Below are positions 7,595-12,843 of a DNA stretch of 12,843 bases, piece by piece. Position 1 is the stretch's first letter; each line of letters opens with the position of its first letter. The notes under the pieces were generated by a model. That model saw nothing but the letters and a program-made list of their open reading frames with translations, made no database searches and was not told the DNA's origin. The translations under genes and the position numbers were made by a program. Source of the DNA: CAZESH01 sp964514665 (GTDB taxonomy: Bacteria > Bacillota > Bacilli > Paenibacillales > KCTC-25726); NCBI GenBank assembly GCA_964514665.1, contig CAZESH010000103.1:1-12843 (forward strand), in the 5' to 3' direction.

Positions 7595-7897
7595 TATATG
7601 TACGGCACTATTGATTTTCGATTTTGACTCAACGATAAGAGATCAGTTTTATATCCATAAAAGTTGCATTCCGTCGCCTAAGGGAGGACCTGAGAGACCT
7701 GGAACCATGAAATGTCGGAGAACTTCCCTTTATGCAAATGCTTCGATGGTTCTTGGTCTGTCAGGTTCGGACTGGACATTTGTCGCATCTTCGCCGGAAA
7801 GCAATCGTAACCCCAAACAGAAATCCCCTTCCGGACTGAACTGAACTCACACCCAAGCGGGTAACTGAAATCGAAAATCAATAGTGCTGTGCATATA
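7595..7897. mobile_element. 303-bp foldback element with 30-bp terminal inverted repeats (MITE-like, or structured RNA)
   Basis: The ends 7595-7624 and 7868-7897 are inverted repeats matching at 28 of 30 positions, sharing GCACTATTGATTTTCGATTT (left arm 7605-7624). Both mismatches would be G.U pairs in a plus-strand RNA. Two more stems are nested inside. One is 7664-7676 with 7792-7804 (11/13). The other is a central hairpin, 7688-7708 with 7746-7766 (18/21 plus one G.U), with a 37-nt loop. A side hairpin CCGGAA/TTCCGG lies at 7794-7799/7829-7834. Each end reads TATA, so a TA target duplication is possible but cannot be separated from the repeat. There is no transposase or convincing ORF; the open frames 7611-7844 (+) and 7678-7881 (-) are by-products of the symmetry. 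It fills most of the gap before the 7921 gene. I lean to a non-autonomous mobile element, but a structured ncRNA or 5' leader fits the nested stems too. Confidence 0.6.
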
Positions 7898-7920
7898 GAT
7901 AGATTGGAGGCTACGCCGAA

Positions 7921-8454
7921 ATGAAATTGCGTCTAATACCCGTTGTCATCAGCCTTGTCCTATCCTCATCCGCTTTATTCGGCGGGTGGTTCGTCTATCA
8001 CAGTGTGGCAGTGGAAAATCCGCTTAGTAAAGCGATAAATCAGGTCAAGGGTATAAAGCATGCGGACATTCATTTGACAGCCGATACGGCAAAGATCAGT
8101 TTGCAGCTCGATGAACAGGCCAAGCTGGGCGAGATTGTGCAGCAAATCAAAGAAAAAGGAAAAAATGAAATCGGCAGCAGAGCCTTAACATGGGATGTCC
8201 TGGAGGAAAGTTCCCCGCAGTTGGAGAAATGGTGGTCGGAAGCCTTGTTCTCCATAGCCCAGTCGATGGAAAACAGGCAGTATGCGGAAATCCCCGAAAC
8301 GTTGAAAAGCATGGAAGCAAGTCATAAGGGGCTTCAGGCGACTGCGGAAATGGATGGGGAAAACGTGTATATTCATCTGCAGCTCGATCATCAATCCAAA
8401 CACATTATTTTGCCGAGGGTGCCTTCAGCGATGGGAGTGTGGCCCAATGAGTAA
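7921..8454 (+). CDS. Membrane-anchored protein of unknown function, coupled to FtsH-like protease
   Basis: I do not recognise this 177-residue protein. It has a short basic N-terminus (MKLR) and one hydrophobic segment (about residues 5-27), either a signal anchor or an uncleaved signal peptide. A hydrophilic region of about 150 residues follows and should lie outside the membrane. Residues 35-80 read like a small alpha/beta unit: a beta strand pair around GIKHADIHLTADTAKISLQL, then helix LGEIVQQIKEKGK. This vaguely resembles ring-building or heavy-metal-associated-like folds, but there is no signature. There are no cysteines in the mature part. TTGGAGG (7904-7910) lies 10 nt before the ATG. 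The stop overlaps the FtsH-like start by 8 bp, so the two proteins are almost certainly made together, and it may supply the extracytoplasmic part that the protease lacks. The 303-bp foldback element ends 23 bp upstream. Confidence 0.7.
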   Translation: MKLRLIPVVISLVLSSSALFGGWFVYHSVAVENPLSKAINQVKGIKHADIHLTADTAKISLQLDEQAKLGEIVQQIKEKGKNEIGSRALTWDVLEESSPQLEKWWSEALFSIAQSMENRQYAEIPETLKSMEASHKGLQATAEMDGENVYIHLQLDHQSKHIILPRVPSAMGVWPNE

Positions 8455-9946
8455 ATACGGCAAGGAAATATTGATCGGCGTTGTTCCGGTTTTATTCACT
8501 TTTTTATTGTTTTTGAAAATCAACATTATCCCCGTATTGTTTTTCATCGCGATTATTTTTTTCGCCTTTTACCTTTATAGGCTGCGCGGCGGTCCGGGAA
8601 TGTATGCGGATAAAAAATCGAGAAAGAAAATGCCGGCTTTTTTGACTTTTGATGATATCGGCGGCCAGGAGCGGGCCAAGAAGGAGCTTCAGGAAGCGCT
8701 GGATTTTTTGATCCACTATGATCAAATCGAAAAAATGGGCATCCGTCCACTGAAGGGCATTCTGCTGACCGGTCCCCCGGGAACGGGAAAAACCTTGATG
8801 GCCAAAGCTGCCGCCCATTACACAGACTCGGTATTTGCAGCGGCTTCAGGCAGTGAATTCGTGGAAATGTATGTCGGCGTTGGGGCAAGCCGGGTGCGTG
8901 AACTGTTCAAGGATGCGGAGCAGAAGGCGCAAAAGGAAGGCAAGCACAGCGCGATCATTTTTATCGACGAGATTGACGTGATCGGCACCAAACGCGACGG
9001 CGGTCAGCATAAGGAATACGATCAAACGCTGAATCAGCTGCTTACCGAGATGGACGGCATCCACACTTCCGATACTCCCCGCGTACTGCTGATCGCGGCG
9101 ACCAACCGCAAGGAAATGCTGGATCAGGCGCTTTTGCGTCCGGGCAGATTCGATCGGCATATCGAGGTCGATCTTCCCGACAAGAAGGGCAGAATGAGGA
9201 TTCTTGACATTCACGCCAAAAATAAACCGCTGGCCGCATCGGTAAATCTCGATAAAATCGCCGAAGAATCATTCGGCTTCTCCGGGGCCCAGCTGGAAAG
9301 CGTGATGAACGAGGCGGCAATCTACGCTTTGCGCGAGAGTGCGGAAAGCATTGAACAAAAGCATTTGTCATTGGCAATCGACAAGGTGATGATGGGGGAA
9401 AAGACCGACAGAGAATCGACTGAAGAGGAGCGCAAGCGGGTGGCTTTGCATGAATTGGGCCATGCCATAGTAGCTGAGGCTGTTTCCTCGGGTTCGGTTT
9501 CCCAAGTTGCATTAAGTCCTAGAGGACAGGCTCTCGGTTATGTCCGCCACAATCCACAAAGGGACCAATACCTGTATACGAAGCCCTTTCTTGAACAGCA
9601 AATCATGATTGCTCTGGGCGGTGCGACGGCGGAGGAGATGTTCTACGGCCATCGCAGCACGGGATCGCGCAACGATTTCGAGCAGGCGCTGAGGATGGTG
9701 CATACGATGATCGACAGCGGTTTGACCGAGCTTGGCATCGTCAAGGCCGATCTGCTTGAAAAGTCGCTAATCACTGAACAATCCAAACGGATTTTGGATG
9801 ATTTGAGCGATCGCACCAGACGGCTGCTTGAGCCTTTACGGCCTGTGTTCGAACAGTCGCTCGATATATTGATCACTGAAGAAATATTAAGCGGTGACCA
9901 GTTCCGCTGTCTTCTGGACGAGTATAAGGAAAAAACTCCAGCTTAA
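8447..9946 (+). CDS. Shortened FtsH-like membrane AAA+ zinc metalloprotease
   Basis: A 499-residue protein of the FtsH/M41 type, which uses ATP to extract and degrade membrane or cytosolic proteins. Two hydrophobic segments (about 8-24 and 27-45) are joined by only a few residues, so the roughly 70-residue external domain of normal FtsH is missing; standard FtsH is about 600-650 residues. The AAA module has Walker A GPPGTGKT (109-116), Walker B IIFIDEID (170-177), the arginine-finger region RPGRFDR (231-237) and pore loop MYVGVG (141-146), where FtsH has MFVGVG. The zinc site is HELGH (335-339; family HEAGH) with D410 as likely third ligand, so it should be proteolytically active. I chose ATG 8447, with GGGAG at 8433-8437, over the in-frame ATG 8354 that lies deep inside the upstream gene. 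This is probably a paralogue beside a full-length ftsH elsewhere. Confidence 0.88.
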   Translation: MSKYGKEILIGVVPVLFTFLLFLKINIIPVLFFIAIIFFAFYLYRLRGGPGMYADKKSRKKMPAFLTFDDIGGQERAKKELQEALDFLIHYDQIEKMGIRPLKGILLTGPPGTGKTLMAKAAAHYTDSVFAAASGSEFVEMYVGVGASRVRELFKDAEQKAQKEGKHSAIIFIDEIDVIGTKRDGGQHKEYDQTLNQLLTEMDGIHTSDTPRVLLIAATNRKEMLDQALLRPGRFDRHIEVDLPDKKGRMRILDIHAKNKPLAASVNLDKIAEESFGFSGAQLESVMNEAAIYALRESAESIEQKHLSLAIDKVMMGEKTDRESTEEERKRVALHELGHAIVAEAVSSGSVSQVALSPRGQALGYVRHNPQRDQYLYTKPFLEQQIMIALGGATAEEMFYGHRSTGSRNDFEQALRMVHTMIDSGLTELGIVKADLLEKSLITEQSKRILDDLSDRTRRLLEPLRPVFEQSLDILITEEILSGDQFRCLLDEYKEKTPA

Positions 9947-9955
9947 TAAAAACAA

Positions 9956-9982
9956 ATCCCGGTCTATAATGGCCGGTTTTTT
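9956..9982 (+). terminator. Intrinsic terminator after the FtsH-like gene
   Basis: CCGGTC (9959-9964) pairs with GGCCGG (9971-9976) around a TATAAT loop with one G.U pair, extended by AAAT/TTTT, and is followed by six T residues (9977-9982). It lies 10 bp after the stop codon and separates the FtsH-like unit from the dehydrogenase-ackA unit. Confidence 0.8.
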
Positions 9983-10066
9983 GCATTATACAATTTATAA
10001 ATTTTTGACGCAATTTAGTCCCACGCAGGTAGCGTTTTTCTCATGCTTACTTTCTTTCGCGGATGT

Positions 10067-10123
10067 TTTTGCGGGTTTTGCGGGTTCATGAAATGTTCAT
10101 ATTCAAGCGCTTTTTTTTGCGGG
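10067..10123 (+). repeat. Three copies of TTTTGCGGG upstream of the dehydrogenase gene
   Basis: TTTTGCGGG occurs in direct tandem at 10067-10075 and 10076-10084, and again at 10115-10123, 39 bp on. A degenerate relative (TTTCGCGGA) lies at 10056-10064. The copies sit just 5' of the Rex-like site. They may be protein-binding repeats or simply local duplication; no known regulator motif was recognised. Confidence 0.35.
10102..10115. promoter_or_regulatory. Possible cre (CcpA) site
   Basis: TTCAAGCGCTTTTT contains the symmetric core AAGCGCTT (10105-10112) and matches the cre pattern TGWAANCGNTNWCA at 10 of 14 positions; both outer ends are off consensus. ackA genes of Bacillales are classic CcpA-activated targets with cre upstream, which makes the location sensible, but the match alone is weak. 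Confidence 0.28.
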
Positions 10124-10125
10124 GA

Positions 10126-10143
10126 TTGTAACAAATTTCACAA
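10126..10143. promoter_or_regulatory. Putative Rex operator (ROP site)
   Basis: TTGTAACAAATTTCACAA matches the Rex operator pattern TTGTGAA-N4-TTCACAA at 12 of its 14 defined positions. The right half-site TTCACAA is perfect; the left half-site TTGTAAC has two changes. It lies 103 bp upstream of the dehydrogenase start, in the promoter gap of a dehydrogenase-acetate kinase operon, the kind of target Rex controls, and rex is in the same window. Binding is inferred. Confidence 0.6.
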
Positions 10144-10180
10144 TACTGCTGGCCAACTATTGATATGGTAGTATTATGAT
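10137..10180 (+). promoter_or_regulatory. Promoter zone of the dehydrogenase-ackA operon (elements uncertain)
   Basis: Candidate elements are TTCACA (10137-10142, 5/6 to -35), which overlaps the Rex-like site, and TTGATA (10160-10165, 5/6 to -35). On the -10 side there are TATTAT (10172-10177) and TATGAT (10175-10180), each 5/6. None of these pair at a standard 16-18 bp spacing, so the true promoter cannot be fixed by eye. A -35 inside the Rex-like site would give direct repression. Confidence 0.3.
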
Positions 10181-10245
10181 AATGGAAAACAAATTCTTAT
10201 GAAAATCAGGGCTGGAATTTCGTTAGTCAAAAGGAGATCATCACC

Positions 10246-11121
10246 ATGAAATTCAAAAAAATCGGAGTCGTCGGCGCAGGAACGATGGGACAAGGAATTG
10301 CCGAAATGCTGGCATTCAAGGGGCTGGAAGTTATCCTGGTGGAGAAAACCGCGGAGAAGCTGGATCGGGCTTGGGAAATGATCCATTTAAGCCTGGAGAA
10401 GCAGATCGAGAAATGGAGCATCACTACCGCAGAGAAAAAGATGGTTTTATCCAGGATTGATCTGACGACCAGTCTTGAACCATTGGCGGATTGCGATATG
10501 ATCATTGAAACGATAACGGAAGATTTGGAAATGAAAAAGGAGATTTTTCGCGAGCTCGATGCCCTGTGTAAACCGCAGGTCATATTGGCCAGCAACACAT
10601 CGACCTTAAGCTTGACCGAGCTGGCCAGTGAGACCAAGCTGCCGGAAAGGGTGATCGGGATGCATTTTCTGCATCCCGTATCTAAGATCAATCTAGTGGA
10701 AATCATCAGGGGCTTGAAAACCTCGGAAGAGGTATTCAAGTCGACCAAGAGCTTCGTTGAAGACAACATTCAGAAAAAAGGCATCATGGTTTATGAATCT
10801 CCCGGATTTGTCACGACAAGGCTGATTTGCGTTTTGATCAATGAAGCGATGCATACGCTGAGCGAAGGCGTGGCTTCTGCCGAGGATATCGACTCGGCGA
10901 TGCGGATCGGTTTCGATTTCCGTTACGGACCGCTGGAAATGTGCGACCGCTTCGGGCTTGATTCCGTATTGGCGGCCATGGAAAGAATGTTCCGAGAATT
11001 CGGAGAACTGAAATATCGTCCGTCGTTTCTGTTGAAAAAAATGGTAAGGGCGGGTCATCTCGGGATAAAAACAGGCAGCGGATTTTTCAGGTATGATAAG
11101 GATGGTGATCGGATATCATGA
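10246..11121 (+). CDS. 3-hydroxyacyl-CoA (3-hydroxybutyryl-CoA) dehydrogenase
   Basis: A 291-residue cytoplasmic enzyme interconverting 3-hydroxyacyl-CoA and 3-oxoacyl-CoA with NAD(P)(H). The N-terminal Rossmann domain shows GVVGAGTMGQG (7-17). The catalytic region has SNTS at 116-119 (S119), H140 in GMHFLHP and E152 in LVEII; the His-Glu spacing of 12 is that of the family. The C-terminal helical dimer domain has PGFVTTR (186-192) and GPLEMCDRFGLD (228-239). Two deviations stand out: the usual FFNP is FLHP here, and the usual catalytic-site Asn of PGFxxNR is Thr (T191). AAGGAG (10231-10236) lies 9 nt from the ATG. The stop overlaps ackA as ATGA. The gene lies behind a Rex-like site, which fits control by NADH. 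The precise acyl substrate is not readable; hbd/mmgB-like enzymes are the nearest known group. Confidence 0.88.
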   Translation: MKFKKIGVVGAGTMGQGIAEMLAFKGLEVILVEKTAEKLDRAWEMIHLSLEKQIEKWSITTAEKKMVLSRIDLTTSLEPLADCDMIIETITEDLEMKKEIFRELDALCKPQVILASNTSTLSLTELASETKLPERVIGMHFLHPVSKINLVEIIRGLKTSEEVFKSTKSFVEDNIQKKGIMVYESPGFVTTRLICVLINEAMHTLSEGVASAEDIDSAMRIGFDFRYGPLEMCDRFGLDSVLAAMERMFREFGELKYRPSFLLKKMVRAGHLGIKTGSGFFRYDKDGDRIS

Positions 11122-12338
11122 AAATTCTCGTAATCAATTCCGGCAGTTCTTCGTTGAAATATCAGCTTTACCATATGGAAGACGAATCGGTGCTGGCCAA
11201 AGGCAAGGTGGAACGGATCGGGATGGATGCGGCGATTTTGACGCACGAGCCTGCCGGTCAGGAGGAAGTGCGCGAGGTCAGGGAAATTCTCGATCACACT
11301 GCGGCGATCCGCATGGTGCTTGATTATCTTGTGCATCCTGAATACGGCGCGCTTAAATCGACGGGGGAGATCGATGCGGTCGGCCACCGCATTGTCCACG
11401 GCGGAGAAACCTTCTCCAGCTCTGCAGTGGTGACGCCTGAAGTCAAGCAGGAGATTAAAAGGCTGTTCGATCTCGCCCCGCTGCATAATCCTGCCCATAT
11501 GATGGGGATCCAGGCAGTCGAGCAAACGATGCAGGATGTTCCCCAGGTGGTCGTATTCGATACCGCATTTCATCAGACGATGCCTCAGGAGGTGTATCTG
11601 TATCCGATCCCGCAGGCTTTGTACCGCCGGCACAAGGTGAGAAGATACGGATTTCACGGCACCTCGCATGATTATGTAACCCAAAGAGCGGCGGCATTTC
11701 TGCAAAAGCCGCTTGAACAGCTGAAGATCGTTTCCTGCCATATCGGCAACGGAGCCAGCGTCACTGCAGTCATGAACGGCAAATCGTTTGATACGAGCAT
11801 GGGCATGACACCGTTGGAGGGATTGATGATGGGTACGCGCAGCGGCGACATCGATCCGGCAATCGTCCCCTATGTGATGGCTCAGGAGAATTTAACGATT
11901 AACGAAGTGAATTCGATGCTTAACAAGCACAGTGGACTTCTCGCCATTTCCGGCTTCACCAGCGATATGCGGGAAATCGAGGAAGGCATGGAGGATGGCG
12001 AGCGCAGTGCAGCGCTGGCTTACCGCATGTATGAATATCGTTTGCGCAAATATATCGGTTCCTACGTGGCGGCAATGAATGGCATTGATGTCTTGATCTT
12101 TACCGCCGGTGTCGGGGAAAATTCGGCAGGACTTCGCAAGTCGGTTTGTGACCGGTTGAGTTTTTTCGGGATTCAGCTTGATGACCGGCTCAACACCTCA
12201 AAAAGCCGCGGAGAACGAAAAATCAGCTCCGGCCAATCTAAGGTGGATGTGCTCGTCATACCGACCAACGAGGAATTGATGATTGCCAGAGATACGCATA
12301 AGCTTGTATCGGCCTCACGTTCCGTTCAATCCGTATAA
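11118..12338 (+). CDS. ackA: Acetate kinase
   Basis: A 406-residue cytoplasmic kinase of the ASKHA fold that interconverts acetyl phosphate + ADP with acetate + ATP, normally paired with Pta in overflow metabolism. All catalytic residues known from the Methanosarcina enzyme are in place: N7 (INSGSSSLK), R91 (GHRIVHGG), D148 (FDTAFH), H180 (RYGFHGTSH), R241 (GTRSGDIDP) and E385 (TNEELMIA). The family length is about 395-400, so only a short Ser-rich tail is extra. The start overlaps the dehydrogenase stop. Its own ribosome site is poor (AAGG 16 nt away, GGA 4 nt away), so translation is probably coupled. No pta gene is in the window. A propionate or butyrate kinase preference cannot be excluded by eye, but the motifs are those of AckA. 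Confidence 0.95.
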   Translation: MKILVINSGSSSLKYQLYHMEDESVLAKGKVERIGMDAAILTHEPAGQEEVREVREILDHTAAIRMVLDYLVHPEYGALKSTGEIDAVGHRIVHGGETFSSSAVVTPEVKQEIKRLFDLAPLHNPAHMMGIQAVEQTMQDVPQVVVFDTAFHQTMPQEVYLYPIPQALYRRHKVRRYGFHGTSHDYVTQRAAAFLQKPLEQLKIVSCHIGNGASVTAVMNGKSFDTSMGMTPLEGLMMGTRSGDIDPAIVPYVMAQENLTINEVNSMLNKHSGLLAISGFTSDMREIEEGMEDGERSAALAYRMYEYRLRKYIGSYVAAMNGIDVLIFTAGVGENSAGLRKSVCDRLSFFGIQLDDRLNTSKSRGERKISSGQSKVDVLVIPTNEELMIARDTHKLVSASRSVQSV

Positions 12339-12370
12339 GGCGGAACGGTCCGGCACAGCGTCCGACTCTG

Positions 12371-12399
12371 TTGATTTTTTCCCGCGCAGATGGTACAAA
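12371..12399 (+). promoter_or_regulatory. Possible promoter of asnS
   Basis: TTGATT (12371-12376) and TACAAA (12394-12399) are 17 bp apart and each match 4/6 of the SigA consensus, 46 bp before the asnS start. No T-box hallmark is visible in the 106-bp ackA-asnS gap, and no clear terminator follows ackA; a CGTTCCG/CGGAACG hairpin (12318-12347) lacks an adjoining T-run. Confidence 0.35.
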
Positions 12400-12444
12400 G
12401 GGAATAGCCGATAAAAAGAACCATTCTACGAAGTGAGGTGGATT

Positions 12445-12843
12445 ATGGCTGTCAAAAGCACGATTCGCGAGGTCAGTCTTCATCTGGGTCAATCCGTCCG
12501 CATTGGATGCTGGCTGCACAATAAACGCTCAAGCGGAAAAATCCAATTTCTCCAGCTTCGCGACGGGACCGGCTTTATCCAAGCAGTTGCGGTGAAAAGC
12601 GAGCTGCCCGCAGAAGTATGGGAGGCTGCGCAAAAGCTTACCCAAGAAAGCTCCCTCTATATAACCGGAATCGTCCGCGAGGACACCCGCAGCCAGAGCG
12701 GCTACGAATTGACGGTCGAGGGGATCGAAGTGATTCATCTAACCGAAAATTATCCGATTACGCCCAAGGAGCATGGCGTTGATTTTTTGATGGACCACCG
12801 GCATTTATGGATACGCGCACCGCGTCAAAGAGCGGTTCTGGCC
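12445..12843 (+). CDS. asnS: Asparaginyl-tRNA synthetase, N-terminal part (runs off window)
   Basis: The first 133 codons of a class IIb aminoacyl-tRNA synthetase that attaches Asn to tRNA-Asn; the full protein is about 430 residues. Visible is the OB-fold anticodon-binding domain (about 13-100): VRIGCWLHNKRSSGKIQFLQ, then LRDGTGFIQAV, the AsnS/AspS/LysS family pattern. The linker ITPKEHGVDFLMDHRHLWIR follows (107-126), where catalytic motif 1 would soon begin. The HGVDFLMDHRHLW wording is typical of Bacillales AsnS rather than AspS. GAGG (12435-12438) lies 6 nt before the ATG. Asn-tRNA synthetase follows ypmB and aspB in B. subtilis; here it follows ackA. Confidence 0.93.
   Translation, partial: MAVKSTIREVSLHLGQSVRIGCWLHNKRSSGKIQFLQLRDGTGFIQAVAVKSELPAEVWEAAQKLTQESSLYITGIVREDTRSQSGYELTVEGIEVIHLTENYPITPKEHGVDFLMDHRHLWIRAPRQRAVLA

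Noticed and set aside
7611..7844. 77-codon ORF starting MIFDFDSTIRD, resembling a HAD-phosphatase motif
   Set aside because: It begins inside the terminal inverted repeat; the opposite-strand ORF 7678-7881 starts MIFDF for the same reason. No ribosome site, no HAD downstream motifs.
7595..7897. Retron, group II intron or known riboswitch in the foldback element
   Set aside because: No reverse transcriptase nearby, no domain V-like sequence, and none of the riboswitch cores I know (T-box, cobalamin, c-di-GMP, SAM) can be seen.
8354..8446. 31-codon N-terminal extension of the FtsH-like gene
   Set aside because: It lies wholly inside the upstream gene; ATG 8447 has a ribosome site and starts directly before the membrane segments.
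10023..10039. ACGC/GCGT hairpin followed by T residues
   Set aside because: Only 4 bp of stem; a stronger terminator already lies at 9956-9982.
9969..10091. 40-codon ORF (MAGFLHYTIYKF...) in the gap before the dehydrogenase
   Set aside because: It starts inside the terminator hairpin and has no ribosome site.
11055..11741. 228-codon minus-strand frame opposite ackA
   Set aside because: ackA has every catalytic residue; the antisense frame shows no domain and no ribosome site.
12318..12347. CGTTCCG/CGGAACG hairpin as ackA terminator
   Set aside because: 16-nt loop, overlaps the coding end, and no T-run directly after it.
12339..12444. T-box leader before asnS
   Set aside because: The gap is only 106 bp and has neither a T-box sequence nor a specifier-type stem.

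Overview
This window looks like a chromosomal segment of a Gram-positive Bacillales bacterium, probably of the Paenibacillus type. That is inference from three things: strong GGAGG-type ribosome sites, protein families typical of the group (Rex, Gram-positive-length Pit with its PhoU-like partner, TseB/YpmB, exonuclease-type DinG), and partial conservation of the B. subtilis order dinG ... ypmB ... asnS. The B. subtilis block has been opened up here by several insertions. No rRNA, tRNA, CRISPR array or intact transposase is visible.

Layout. The window opens with the C-terminal end of a TPR protein (1-177). A 120-bp gap follows that holds an inverted repeat and a possible 30-codon ORF. Then dinG (exonuclease plus Fe-S helicase) runs into rex (NADH/NAD+-sensing repressor) with an ATGA overlap. 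Convergent to rex, and sharing stop-codon bases with it, is the minus-strand pair DUF47/PhoU-like - pit (phosphate uptake). Divergent from that pair, mtaD (MTA/SAH deaminase) and a tseB-like cell-wall gene form a short plus-strand unit ending in a good terminator at 7480-7507.

The 440-bp gap at 7481-7920 is the least ordinary part. It contains a 303-bp element (7595-7897) with 30-bp terminal inverted repeats, an inner stem and a central 21-bp hairpin, all nested. It could be a MITE-like non-autonomous mobile element or a structured RNA. It sits just upstream of a two-gene unit: a 177-residue membrane-anchored protein of unknown function, and a shortened FtsH-like AAA+ zinc protease (499 residues) that lacks the large extracytoplasmic domain. 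That unit ends at a terminator (9956-9982).

Next comes a 299-bp regulatory gap with a near-consensus Rex operator (10126-10143), a possible cre-like core and three copies of a TTTTGCGGG motif. It precedes a 3-hydroxyacyl-CoA dehydrogenase gene overlapping ackA (acetate kinase). The window closes with the first 133 codons of asnS.

How the genes fit together. Rex normally represses fermentation and NADH-reoxidising genes when NADH is high. A Rex-like site in front of the dehydrogenase-ackA operon therefore links the regulator gene to a plausible target in the same window. The dehydrogenase uses NAD(H), and acetate kinase makes ATP from acetyl phosphate, which fits overflow or fermentative carbon flow. 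The dinG-rex pairing puts a redox-active [4Fe-4S] helicase in one transcript with a redox sensor. The other units (phosphate uptake, purine-sulfur salvage, cell-wall/TseB, FtsH-like proteolysis, Asn-tRNA charging) are housekeeping or envelope functions.
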